DNA of 64,000 nt, taken from positions 62,001-126,000 of the forward strand of contig CAVQEJ010000003.1 in the NCBI GenBank assembly GCA_963711505.1. The letters run 5' to 3'. Positions 1 to 8,975 of the stretch are shown one piece after another (within the stretch, counting starts at the first letter, position 1; each line of letters starts with the position of its first letter). Position numbers and translations under genes: made by a program. The stretch comes from JAGWRA01 sp963711505 (GTDB lineage Bacteria; Acidobacteriota; Vicinamibacteria; Vicinamibacterales; CAVVIG01). Below the pieces are notes generated by a model. The model was not told the origin of the DNA, ran no database searches, and worked only from the letters and a program-made list of their open reading frames with translations.

Positions 1-1
1 G

Positions 2-2305
2 TTCTCCCCCATCCTTCACGCGCAGACCGCCGCGCCGGCCTCTGTCGGGGACCGGGCGTACGCCTCGGTCGACCCGTTCATCGGGACCGCCGGCGGCGGT
101 CACACCTTTCCGGGCGCGACCGTGCCGTTCGGCATGGTGCAGGTGAGCCCCGACACCCGGATCGTGGACTTTCACAAGAGCTATCCCTGGGCCGCCGGCT
201 ATCGCCACGACGATCCGACGATCCTCGGCTTCTCGCAGACGCACTTCTCGGGGACCGGCCATTCGGATCTCGGCGACTTCCTCGTGATGCCGATTGCCGG
301 TGACGTGCGGCTCGACCCGGGCGACGCCGACACGCCTGGCAGCGGCTACCGCTCGCGGTTCAGCCACGACGAGGAGATCGCGCAGCCGGGTTACTACGCG
401 GTGACGCTGTCCGATTACGGCATCCGGGCCGAGCTGACGGCGGCCGCGCACGTCGGCGTCGAGCGCTACCAGTTTCCGGCGGGCCGGCCGGCGCACGTGC
501 TCGTCGACCTGCGGTCGAGCATCTACAACTATCCCGGCAAGGTGCTCTGGTCGACGCTGCGCCTGCGTCGGGACGGCACCGTCACCGGATCGCGGGTGAC
601 GCGCGGCTGGGCGCCCGGGCGGCAGCTCTTCTTCGCGATGCGGTTCTCGCGGCCGCTCGTCGCGCACGAGCTGTACGACCGGGAAGCGCCGGTCGACTAC
701 AAGGGGTTCGCGCCGCCGGCGAGCCACGATCCGGCGGACCGGGAGTCGATCCAGGGGCGCGGCCTCGTCGGCGTCTTCGACTTCGGCGACCTCGGCTCGA
801 CCCGCCTGACCGTGAAGGTCGCCATCTCGACCGTCAGCGAGGAGGGCGCCATCGCGAACCTCGCGCACGACGTGCCGGGGTGGGACTTCGACGCGGTGCG
901 CGAGGCCGCGCGTGTCGCGTGGACGAAGGCCCTGTCGGCGGTCGACGTCGACGCGCCGCCCGCCGTGACGAAGAGCTTCTATACGGCGCTGTATCACGCG
1001 CTCATCGCGCCGAACCTCGCGATGGACGTCGATGGCCGCTACCGCGGGCCGGATCATGCCGTCCACCAGGCCGACGCCTTCACGTTCTACTCGACCTTCT
1101 CGCTCTGGGACACGTTTCGCGCCGAGCATCCGCTGCTCACGCTCATCGAGCCGCCGAAACTGACCGACGACGTCATCCAGTCGTTCATCGCGTTCCAGCA
1201 CGAGAGCCCGCAGGGGATGCTGCCGATCTGGTCGTACCAGGGGCTGGAGACGTGGTGCATGATCGGCTACCACGCCGTGGCGGTCATGGCCGACGCCTTC
1301 ATGAAGGGCATTCGCGGCTATCCGGCGGACCAGGCGCTCGACGCGATGGTGGCGACCGCGACCTACGGGCCCTACGGGGACCTGAAGGACTACATGAAGC
1401 TGGGCTACGTGCCGATCGACCGCGAGCCGGAGGCGGCCTCGAAGACGCTGGAGTACGCCTTCGACGACTGGACGATCGCGCGGATGGCGCGCGCGATGGG
1501 GCGGACGCAGGTGGCGGCCGAGTTCGAGAAGCGGGCGGCGAACTGGCGGAACGTCTTCGACACGAAGACCGGCTTCGTCCGCGCCCGCCGGAGCGACGGC
1601 AGCTTCCGGACGCCGTTCGACCCCGCCGCCGTCGGCTATGGCAGCGACTACACGGAAGGCAATGCCTGGCAGTACTCGTGGTACGAGCCGCAGGACATCG
1701 GCGGGCTGATCCACCTGCTGGGCGGCGAGCACCAGCTCGTCGCGAAGCTCGATGCGGTGTTCGACACGAAGGTCGATCCGAAGGAGTTCGCGAACGTCGA
1801 GGACATCAGCGGGCTGATCGGCTACTACGCGCACGGCAACGAGCCGAGCCATCACATCGCCTATCTCTACGACTACGCCGGCGAGCCGTGGAAGACGCAG
1901 GCGCGCCTGCGGCAGATCATGGACAGCCAGTACACGCCGACGCCGGACGGCCTGGTCGGCAACGACGACTGCGGCCAGATGTCGGCCTGGTACATCTTCA
2001 CCGCGCTCGGCTTCTACCCGGTGGCGCCGGCCAGCAACGAGTACGTGATCGGCCGGCCGTTCGTCCGGCAGGCCACGATCGCGCTCCCGAACGGCCGGAC
2101 GTTCACGGTGGAGGCCGCGAATCTCGACGAGGGGCATCCGTACGTCGGGTCGGTGACGCTGAACGGGAAGCCCCTGACGCGGTGCTACCTGCGGCAGGAC
2201 GAGATCGAGGCCGGCGGCGTGCTCCGCTTCGTGATGCAGGCGCAGCCGAACCGCACGTGGGCGACGGCGAAGGGGGACAGGCCGTATTCGATGACGGGAT
2301 ACTGA
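2..2305 (+). CDS. GH92 alpha-mannosidase, 5' end cut by window
   Basis: Glycoside hydrolase family 92 exo-alpha-mannosidase; family members are Ca2+-dependent, usually exported, and trim alpha-linked mannose from glycans. The frame is open from base 2, and the family's N-terminal signature VDPFIGTAGGGHTFPGA is read from about base 70, ahead of the first usable internal start (GTG at 122). The true start and any signal peptide therefore lie upstream of the window. Conserved acidic active-site segments are present: EGNAWQYSWYEPQD (near 1655), NEPSHHIAYLYDYAG (near 1840) and GNDDCGQMSAWYIF (near 1960). About 767 residues are visible, close to full family length. A second GH92 gene follows on the same strand, so the pair probably acts on one mannan or N-glycan-like substrate. 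The linkage preference cannot be read from sequence. Confidence 0.93.
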   Translation, partial: FSPILHAQTAAPASVGDRAYASVDPFIGTAGGGHTFPGATVPFGMVQVSPDTRIVDFHKSYPWAAGYRHDDPTILGFSQTHFSGTGHSDLGDFLVMPIAGDVRLDPGDADTPGSGYRSRFSHDEEIAQPGYYAVTLSDYGIRAELTAAAHVGVERYQFPAGRPAHVLVDLRSSIYNYPGKVLWSTLRLRRDGTVTGSRVTRGWAPGRQLFFAMRFSRPLVAHELYDREAPVDYKGFAPPASHDPADRESIQGRGLVGVFDFGDLGSTRLTVKVAISTVSEEGAIANLAHDVPGWDFDAVREAARVAWTKALSAVDVDAPPAVTKSFYTALYHALIAPNLAMDVDGRYRGPDHAVHQADAFTFYSTFSLWDTFRAEHPLLTLIEPPKLTDDVIQSFIAFQHESPQGMLPIWSYQGLETWCMIGYHAVAVMADAFMKGIRGYPADQALDAMVATATYGPYGDLKDYMKLGYVPIDREPEAASKTLEYAFDDWTIARMARAMGRTQVAAEFEKRAANWRNVFDTKTGFVRARRSDGSFRTPFDPAAVGYGSDYTEGNAWQYSWYEPQDIGGLIHLLGGEHQLVAKLDAVFDTKVDPKEFANVEDISGLIGYYAHGNEPSHHIAYLYDYAGEPWKTQARLRQIMDSQYTPTPDGLVGNDDCGQMSAWYIFTALGFYPVAPASNEYVIGRPFVRQATIALPNGRTFTVEAANLDEGHPYVGSVTLNGKPLTRCYLRQDEIEAGGVLRFVMQAQPNRTWATAKGDRPYSMTGY

Positions 2306-2314
2306 CTGATGCCT

Positions 2315-2370
2315 GTAGGCGGTAGGGGTTGGGCGGTAGGCGGTAGGGATTAGGGATTGGGGATTAGGGG
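2315..2370. repeat. G-rich GGTAGG/ATTAGGG-type intergenic repeat
   Basis: The short gap between the two GH92 genes is made of degenerate G-rich units: GGCGGTAGGGG repeated, then GGGATTAGGGATTGGGGATT. The last unit ends just before the start of the second GH92 gene, so its AGGGG may double as a ribosome binding site. A similar but AT-richer repeat lies at 19617-19680. The function is unknown; quadruplex formation or slippage-derived repeats are possible. Confidence 0.6.
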
Positions 2371-2374
2371 TTCG

Positions 2375-4809
2375 ATGTTCAACGTCACGATGCGGACCGT
2401 GCGGATCTCGAGCGCCGTCGTCCTGGCGGCGCTGCTGGCGTGTCTCGTGCCGGGCGCGCGTGTCGCCACCCGCGCGCAGGAGCAGCCGGCGGCGCTGGCG
2501 TTCGTCTCGAACCCGGCCGCCATCGTCAATCCCTTCATCGGCACGGCCAACGGCGGCAACGCGTTCCCCGGTGCCGTGATGCCGTTCGGCATGGTGCAGT
2601 GGAGCCCGGAGAACACCCGCGGCGATCACACGCGTGTGGCGGCTCCCGGCGGCTACCAGTACCGACGTCACGCGGATCCGCGGCTTCAGCCTCACGCACC
2701 TCTCGGGCACCGGCTGTCGCGGGGCGTCCGGCGACGTGCCGTTCATGCCATGGGTCGGCACGGTGTCCGATTCGCCATCGGCGGACGTGCACGATCGCAC
2801 CTACGCCACCCGGTTCGCCCACGCGAACGAGCAGGCCTCGGCCGGCTTCTATCAGGTCCGGCTGGCCTCGGGCGTGAACGTCGAGCTGACCGCCACGACC
2901 CGCACCGGGGCCGGCCGCTTCTCGTATCCGACCGGCCGGCCGGCGACGATGCTGATCCGCGCGTCGGATTCGGAGGTCGGCAGCAGCGCCGCGACGATCG
3001 CCATTGATCCGCAGGCCCGGACGGTGACCGGCTCGGTGACGAGCGGCAACTTCTGCGGCTACATCGACAGGATCGACCAGCGGAGCTACTACACGCTGTA
3101 CTTCGTGGCCGCGTTCGATCGTCCGTTCGCGGCGTTCGGCACCTGGACGGACGGCACGGTGAGTCCGGGCTCGCGCGCGGCCGACGGCGGGACGACGTAC
3201 GGCACCGACGGCTACCCGGCCGCGGGTCGCGGCTCCGGGGGATGGGTCACCTTCGACACGCAGGCCGGATCGGTCGTGAACGTGCACGTCGGCGTGTCGT
3301 ACGTCAGCCTCGCGAACGCCGAGGCCAACCTGCGGGCGGAGGACCCGCAGGGGATGGCGTTCGCGGCCGTGCGCAGCCGGGCGGAGCAGGCCTGGAACGA
3401 GGCCCTGGGGCGCGTGCAGATCGCCGGCGGCACGCACGACGAACAGGTGATGTTCTATACGGCCCTCTATCACGCCCTGCTGCACCCGAACGTCTTCAGC
3501 GACGTGAACGGGCAGTACCACGGCTTCGATCAGCAGGTGCACGCGGTCGCCTCCGGTCAGCACGCCCAGTACGCGAACTTCTCCGGCTGGGACGTGTATC
3601 GATCGCAGCTGCCGCTCGTCACCCTGCTGGACCCCGACGTGGCAGGCGATATCGCGCAGTCGCTGCTGAACCAGGCCGACCAGAACGGGGGCGCCTGGGA
3701 TCGCTGGACGCACAACACCGGCGCGACGCACGTGATGGAGGGCGATCCGTCACCGGCCGCCATCGCCGGCATCTACGCGTTCGGCGGGACGCACTTCGAC
3801 GCGAAGGCCGCACTGGCGTCGCTGATCAGGGCGGCGACCGTGCCGACGGCGGCCGATCTCAGCGCGGCCGGCTGCCCGGTGGAGTGCGGCGGACAGCGGC
3901 CGTCGCTCGATCGCTGGCTGAGCCTCCATTACATTCCGGCGAAGGCGCCGGCCTGGGGCGGCGCGGGCGAGACGCTCGAGGACGTCTCGGCCGACTTCGC
4001 GATCGCGCAGCTCGCCGCGCGGCTGGGGCAGAGTGAGCCGGCCGGCGTCTTCCTGACACGCTCGGCGCTACTGGCGGAATCTCTTCGGTCCGGCCGGCTA
4101 CATTCAGAGCCGGAACGCCGACGGCACCTGGCCGCCGTTCGATCCGGCGTCGGACGAGGGGTTCGCCGAGGGCAGCAGCGCGCAGTACACGTGGATGGTG
4201 CCGTTCGATCCGCAGGGGCTCTTCGCGGCGATGGGCGGGGTCGACCGGGCGGTGCAGCGGCTGGACGCCTTCTTCCACACGCCCGATGGCGGCTGGGCGT
4301 TGACCGGGCTCGGCGGCCTGCACGCGGAGCTGGACAACGAGCCGTCGACCGGCGCGCCGTGGCTGTACGACTTCGCCGGCCGCCCCGACCGCACCGAGCA
4401 GACCGTGCGTCAGGTGCTGCGGACGCTCTGGAGCAACTCGCCGTACGGCATGCCGGGCAACGACGACCTCGGCGCGATGTCGGCGTGGTACGTCTGGTCG
4501 GCGCTCGGGATGTATCCCGGCATTCCCGGCCGCGCCGAGCTGCTGCTCGGCAGCCCGCTGTTCCCGCGGATGGCCGTGCATCGGGGCAGCGGCGTGACGC
4601 TCTCGATCGACGCGCCGCACGCCCGCGCCGACGTGCCGTTCGTCGCCGGTCTGCGCGTCAACGGACGGCGATCGACGAAGCCGTGGCTGCCGGAATCCTT
4701 CGTCGCCGGCGACGGGCGTCTGGACTACGACCTGACGGCCACGCCCGACGGCAGCTGGGGCCGGCGTCCGGCCGACGCGCCCCCGTCGTTCCCGCCGCCG
4801 CGGAAGTGA
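2375..4809 (+). CDS. Second GH92 alpha-mannosidase, two frameshifts
   Basis: A paralogue of the preceding GH92 enzyme with an obvious export signal (MRTVRISSAVVLAALLACL from the ATG at 2390, then an Ala-rich cleavage region). I prefer the ATG at 2375 because AGGGG lies just upstream; 2390 is the alternative. The N-terminal signature NPFIGTANGGNAFPGA and PFGMVQWSPEN are present. The frame breaks at 2662-2663 (one extra C after GGYQY) and at 4068 (one extra C before YWRNLF). Removing both bases restores a continuous family sequence, including EGSSAQYTWMVPFDP, LDNEPSTGAPWLYDFAG and GNDDLGAMSAWYVW. About 810 residues result. Because two independent single-C insertions are needed and similar breaks occur across the window, sequence error is likelier than a pseudogene, but a genuine pseudogene cannot be excluded. 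Confidence 0.85.
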
Positions 4810-4813
4810 CGAG

Positions 4814-4860
4814 CCCTGTGGCCTGCCGGCCCGGGGAAGCACCGCGCTGCGGTCACAGGG
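4814..4860. terminator. Inverted repeat between convergent genes
   Basis: The arms CCCTGTG (4814-4820) and CACAGGG (4854-4860) are perfect 7-base complements flanking a 33-base GC-rich loop. They straddle the facing ends of the GH92 gene (stop 4807-4809) and the CNNM gene (stop 4853-4855). The position suits a bidirectional terminator, but there is no T-run, so this is a weak call. Confidence 0.25.
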
Positions 4861-5900
4861 TTCCGTGCGCTGCGGCACGTCCCGCCTTTCCGCGCGACGC
4901 CAGCAGCCGGACCACGGCCTGGTCGTCGTCCTCATCGTAGAGATCTCCGAGGAGCTCTTCGATGATGTCCTCGAGAGTAATCACCCCCACGATCGTTCCG
5001 TCGGCATCCGTCACGACCGCCATGTGACTGTGCCGGCCCTGCAGCAGCCGCAGTGACCGTCAGCAGGCCATCGCCGGTGCTGACCATCACGGCCGGCCGG
5101 ATCAGCAGGTGCCAGTCGTGCTCGCCGGCCGCCAGGAACCGCATCAGCTCCTTCGTGTGCAGCAGCCCCATCACGCGGCCATCGCGTACGACCGGCAGCC
5201 GTGTATGTCCGGAACTCAGCGCGAGCTGCGCCACCGCCTGCGACGGCATCGCGGCGTCGGCCTTCGTGGTGGCCGACCAGGGCACCATGGCGTCGCGCAC
5301 GTATCGCCGGCTCAGATCGATGAGGTTCAACGCATAGGACGGAGCCGCTGCGCCGCCGGCCCGCGGCCCGGTCTGCATCGCCGCCGGAGCGGGAATGACC
5401 GAGACGATCGTGCGCGTCACCCAGGAGAGCAGGCGCACGAGGGGGAGCAGCACCCGCTCCATCATGCGCAGCCAGCGGACGCCGGCCAGGGCGATTGGCC
5501 GCGGATGACGCAGGGCGAACACCTTCGGTACGAGCTCCCCGAAGACGACGGTGACGAACACGAGGGGGACGGCCACCATCACGAGCGCCGCCGCCTGGGC
5601 GACGCCGGCGCTCAGCCCGAACAGGCGCACGAGCTGCGGGCCCAGGAACCGCTGCGCGCCGGCTCCGCCGATGGCGCCCGAGACGATGCCGACGAGGGTG
5701 ATGCCGATCTGGATGACCGAGAGCGTGCGCTCGGGCGTCTGCCGCAGGCGGAGCAGTCGTTGCACCCTGGTGTCGGCCGGATGCGTGTCGGTCGCGAGAT
5801 CGAGCCTCGACGCGGACACGAAGGCCATCTCCAGCGCCGAGAACATGCCGTTCAGCGCGACGCAGACCGCGATCAGCAGCAATTCGACCATGGGGTCCAT
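4853..5900 (-). CDS. CNNM/CorC-type (DUF21 plus CBS pair) membrane protein
   Basis: Integral membrane protein of the CNNM/CorC (hemolysin C-like) family, associated with Mg2+/Co2+ homeostasis. The N-terminal half is a DUF21 domain (residues about 1-150) with several hydrophobic helices and the conserved FGELVPKVFALRHP motif. The second half is a CBS pair starting near YVRDAMVPW, with SGHTRLPVV and GLLHTKELM. Near the C terminus the frame changes at about 5054 (one extra base, after GDGLLTV). The corrected frame reads LRLLQGRHSHMAVV, then GVITLEDIIEELLGDLYDE, the usual second CBS ending, and stops at 4853. It starts 28 bases after the end of the zinc permease gene, so it is probably the last gene of that operon, suggesting a role in divalent-cation balance. 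Confidence 0.85.
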
Positions 5901-5928
5901 CCATCCTGTGCCCTGATGGGCGCGGTCG

Positions 5929-6723
5929 TCAGCGGCGGACGACGAACGCGACGAAGAAGAGCGTCGTCACGACCAGCACGATCGTCGAGCCGGACGGCAG
6001 GTTCCAGATCCAGGACAGCCACAGACCGCCGATGACTGACACCTCGGCGACGATGACGGACATCACGAGCATGCCCTTCATCGATCGGGCCGCCAGTTGT
6101 CCCGTCGCGGCCGGCACGACCAGCAGTGCGGACACCAGCACGACGCCGACCAGCTTGATGGAGGCGACGATGGTGGCCGCCAGTACCGTGAGCAGCAGGT
6201 AGTGGAGCGCCGTGACCGGCAGTTTTGCGGCCCTGGCCGCCTCCTCGTCGATGCTGAGGTAGACGAGCTCCTTGAAGAACAGGGCGAGCAGGCCCACGGT
6301 CCCGACCGCCAGCGCGATCAGCAGCCAGAGGTCGGCGCGCCGGATGGCGAGCAGGCTGCCGAACAGGTAGGCGATGAGGTCCTGCCGGTAGGTGGCCGAC
6401 AGGCTCATCAGGGCGATTCCGAACGCCATGGCTGCCGGGAAGAGGACGCCGATCGCGGTTTCTTCAGTGAGGCGTCCGCGGCGGGTCAATCCGCCGATCA
6501 CCCACGCCACGAGGACCGACATGACCATCGCGCCGGCGAGCGGCGACGTGCCGGTGACGAGGCCGACTGCGACGCCGCCGAGCGCGGCGTGGGAAATGCC
6601 GACGCCGACGAACGCCATCCGGCGCAGGACGACGAAGAAGGCGAGCACGGCGCACATGAGCGCGATGAGGATGCCCGCGGCAAGGGCCCGCTGACCGAAG
6701 TCGTACGACAGCAGCTCGATCAT
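5929..6723 (-). CDS. znuB: Zinc/manganese ABC transporter permease (ABC-3 family)
   Basis: Membrane permease of a ZnuABC-type high-affinity metal importer. It has 264 residues, the normal length, with about eight hydrophobic segments throughout and the family-typical FVGVGISHAALGGVAVG stretch near residue 40. The EEAARAAKLPV segment in the middle is where the ATPase coupling helix is expected. Its ATG at 6723 overlaps the stop of the upstream ATPase gene (ATGA), showing tight translational coupling. A manganese or iron substrate is possible from this protein alone; zinc is inferred from the operon's binding protein and its His-rich companion. Confidence 0.9.
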   Translation of the reverse strand: MIELLSYDFGQRALAAGILIALMCAVLAFFVVLRRMAFVGVGISHAALGGVAVGLVTGTSPLAGAMVMSVLVAWVIGGLTRRGRLTEETAIGVLFPAAMAFGIALMSLSATYRQDLIAYLFGSLLAIRRADLWLLIALAVGTVGLLALFFKELVYLSIDEEAARAAKLPVTALHYLLLTVLAATIVASIKLVGVVLVSALLVVPAATGQLAARSMKGMLVMSVIVAEVSVIGGLWLSWIWNLPSGSTIVLVVTTLFFVAFVVRR

Positions 6724-7500
6724 GGATGCGCGTCGCCTCCCGTGCGGTCGTCATGGGCGTGCGGCGTGTCGTGATGGCGTGCCGGAAACCGATAGGTCTC
6801 CTGCAGGACAGGATCGTGGAGCACCTCGTGCGGGGTGCCGGTCGCCAGGATCGTCCGGTTCATCAGAATCACGTGATCGGCGTGATGGGCGACGGCATCG
6901 ATGTCGTGCGATGCGGCGAGCAGCGTGAGGCCGGCTTCGCGCTGGAGCTGGCAGCAGAGGTTGTAGAAGTCCTCTCTGGCCGCCGGGTCCAGCCCCGTCG
7001 TCGGTTCGTCGAGCAGGAGCAGCTGCGGGTCACCGGCGAGCGCCCGGGCGATGAGTGCCCTCTGTTGCTGACCGCCGGAGAGCCCGCCGAACCGGCGGCT
7101 GGCGAACTCCGCGAGACCGACACGAGCGAGCGCTCGGGCCGCCGCGTCCCGGTCGCGTGCCCGGGGGCGACGGCCGAGCCCGATCCGTTCGTACCGCCCC
7201 ATCAGCACGAGCTCGAGCACGGTGAGCGGGAACCCCCGTGGCACCGTCACGCGCTGCGGGATGTACCCAATCGTCTCGGCCTGATGGCCTGGCGGCGCGC
7301 CGAACAGGCACACGCGGCCGCGCGTGGGCCGCGAGCAGGCCGAGCAGCAGCCGGAGCGCGGTGGTCTTGCCGGCGCCGTTCGGGCCGATGAGCGCCGCGA
7401 ACTGACGCGGCATGACGTCGAACGAGACGCTCTCCAGGATGTTCGCGCCGTTGTACGCGAACCAGACGTCGTCGAACCCGATCGCGGCGGCTTCGTTCAT
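6720..7500 (-). CDS. znuC: Zinc/manganese ABC transporter ATP-binding protein, one frameshift
   Basis: ATPase subunit of the metal importer. It starts at ATG 7500 with MNEAAAIGFDDVWFAY and carries Walker A GPNGAGKTT (near residue 40), the signature LSGGQQQR, Walker B LLLLDEPTTGLDP and the switch His in AASHD. The frame breaks at 7326-7328 (run of Cs; one extra base): the N-terminal part stops matching after GLLAA, and the rest resumes with TRGRVCLFGAPPGHQ. The rejoined protein is about 260 residues, normal for ZnuC. Its start overlaps the ZnuA stop and its stop overlaps the ZnuB start (both ATGA). The C-terminal tail is His/Asp-rich (HHDTPHAHDD), which may bind metal. Confidence 0.88.
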
Positions 7501-8411
7501 GGTCGTGTCCCGAGCGCCCGCGCGAACTGACGGGCGTCGAAGCGCAGGAGCGCCGTGTACGAATCGCGGCCGGCAACGGCCGGGCCGCCCAGCGGGTCGA
7601 GGATCCCGACGCGGGCATGCAGTTCGTCCGCCAGGGCCCGCACGGCCGTATCGCCGAGTTGAGGTTCCGTGAAGACGGCGCGGACTCCCGCGGCCCGTGC
7701 CCGATCCACGAGCGCCGCGAACTCGCGCGGGCTGAGCTCGCGACCCGGCGACGGATACAGGACGCCGACCTGATCGAGGCCGTAGCGGGCCGCGAAGTAG
7801 GGCCACGCCGGATGCGTGGCCACGAAGGCCCGCGAGTCGGGGCCGGCCAGTGTCGAGCGGATCTCCGCGTCGAGCGCGTCGAGCGAGTGTCGGTAGGCTG
7901 CTGCACGGGTGCGGATTCCGGCGGCTGCTGACGGCGCGAGTTGCACCAGCGCGTCCGTCAGGCGGGGCAGCAGGACATCGCGAACCAGCACGGGATCGAG
8001 CCAGATGTGCGGGTTGTTCCCGTACTGGAGCGTGACGCCTTCGCTGAGGGTCAGCAGGTGTGCCCCGGATCCGCGTGCCAGCCCGGCCGCCCAGGCGTCC
8101 GCCCCTGCGCCTACCGCCACGACGAGTCCCGCGCCGCTGAGACGGCGAAGCAGATCGGGCGTGGGCTCGAACGTTGCGGGACTCGCCCCGGGCGGCAGCA
8201 TCGTGATCACCGTCGCCGCCGGTCCCGCCACGGCCGCCGTGATGTCGGCAATCGGAAAGATTGTCGCGGCCACCAGCGGCGATGAGGAAGACGCGGGAGC
8301 CGGCGCCCGGTCGCTCCCGCCGCACGCGGCCACCGCGACGAAAGACGTCAGGGCCAGGAGCAGGATGCGCGTCCGGACGCGGTCACGTCTCCAGCACGTC
8401 AACGGGGCCAT
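7497..8411 (-). CDS. znuA: Zinc ABC transporter substrate-binding lipoprotein, one metal ligand missing
   Basis: Cluster A-I (SBP_bac_9) metal-binding protein that feeds the ABC importer. From ATG 8411 the N terminus is basic, then has a hydrophobic helix and a lipobox-like AVAACGGS, so a periplasmic lipoprotein is expected. Expected metal ligands are seen in NNPHIWLDP and ATHPAWPYF, with an acidic residue in FTEPQLGD. The first ligand position, normally His in SPHxFEPTP, reads SPATFEPTP (Ala). The usual internal His-rich loop is also absent, and a separate His-rich protein is encoded immediately upstream, overlapping by 29 bases. Length is 304 residues, normal for the family. Another start upstream is possible but would run further into the His-rich gene. 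Confidence 0.85.
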   Translation of the reverse strand: MAPLTCWRRDRVRTRILLLALTSFVAVAACGGSDRAPAPASSSSPLVAATIFPIADITAAVAGPAATVITMLPPGASPATFEPTPDLLRRLSGAGLVVAVGAGADAWAAGLARGSGAHLLTLSEGVTLQYGNNPHIWLDPVLVRDVLLPRLTDALVQLAPSAAAGIRTRAAAYRHSLDALDAEIRSTLAGPDSRAFVATHPAWPYFAARYGLDQVGVLYPSPGRELSPREFAALVDRARAAGVRAVFTEPQLGDTAVRALADELHARVGILDPLGGPAVAGRDSYTALLRFDARQFARALGTRP

Positions 8412-8742
8412 GGTCGTCGCAGTGATCACCATGATGGTGATGCAGATGCCCTTCGTGCAGGGAATCGAGATGGTCCCCGTGCGGAACGATCGGATGGTGG
8501 TGGCGTTCCTCCTCCGCGCGATGCGTCCAGCCGGGATGATGGGCGCAACGCGGGTCGGGGATGCAGCCATCCGGATTCTGCTCGCTGACGGCGATGCGGT
8601 GGGCGTCGACCTGGTCGCCTTCCTGGTGCTCGAGGCGGCCGTCGCGGAGGTAGTCGATGTGACCCTCGTGCCGGATGGCGGTATGACCACAGCCGGGACC
8701 GTGATGGTGCAGCGGCTTCCCACGGGAATCGTGCTGAGACAT
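8383..8742 (-). CDS. Small His-rich metal-binding protein of zinc operon
   Basis: A 119-residue soluble, His/Asp-rich protein beginning MSQHDSRGKPLHHHGPGCGH. It has repeated blocks of the form GHIDYLRDGRL and HGDHLDSLHEGHLHHHHGDH, ending HCDDHGP. This resembles small proteins found beside Zur/ZnuABC genes and often annotated as zinc transporter permease, although there is no membrane segment. It probably buffers or hands over zinc; that is inference. The start is fixed by a strong ribosome binding site, GAAGGAGG, a few bases before ATG 8742. It is the first gene of the operon, with znuA starting inside its 3' end. Confidence 0.8.
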   Translation of the reverse strand: MSQHDSRGKPLHHHGPGCGHTAIRHEGHIDYLRDGRLEHQEGDQVDAHRIAVSEQNPDGCIPDPRCAHHPGWTHRAEEERHHHPIVPHGDHLDSLHEGHLHHHHGDHCDDHGPVDVLET

Positions 8743-8843
8743 GGGGAGGGCCTCCTTCGTGAGGACTTGTGCAACGTGTGTGCCGCGGGTCGGCGCCGCC
8801 CGTTCAGCCGAAAGCCGGCCCGGCGCCCCCGTCCGCTCGAGAA

Positions 8844-8867
8844 ATATCACCCCGCTGCGGGGAATAT
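8844..8867. promoter_or_regulatory. Palindrome upstream of zinc operon
   Basis: CCCCGC-T-GCGGGG (8850-8862) is a perfect 6+6 inverted repeat flanked on both sides by ATAT-containing AT-rich sequence, unlike its surroundings. It lies about 110 bases upstream of the His-rich gene start and 110 bases past the end of the cytochrome gene. It could be a metal-regulator operator or part of a terminator. It does not match the AT-rich Zur box I know. Confidence 0.3.
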
Positions 8868-8975
8868 GGCAGCTCATTCCCGGGCCGGCGAAGGGGCGGC
8901 ATCCGTGCCGCAACGATGGTGCGTGGAGCCCGCCCCGGCCGGCGGGCAGTCGCGTGTGCCGGGCCGCGGCGGCGG

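Noticed and set aside
880..2325. Overlapping plus-strand frame inside the first GH92 gene
   Set aside because: The translation is Arg/Ala-rich with no motifs, while the GH92 frame carries all family signatures over the same bases.
8743..8975. Zur box upstream of the zinc operon
   Set aside because: The palindrome present has a GC-rich core (CCCCGC/GCGGGG) unlike known AT-rich Zur sites, so I list it only as an unassigned inverted repeat.
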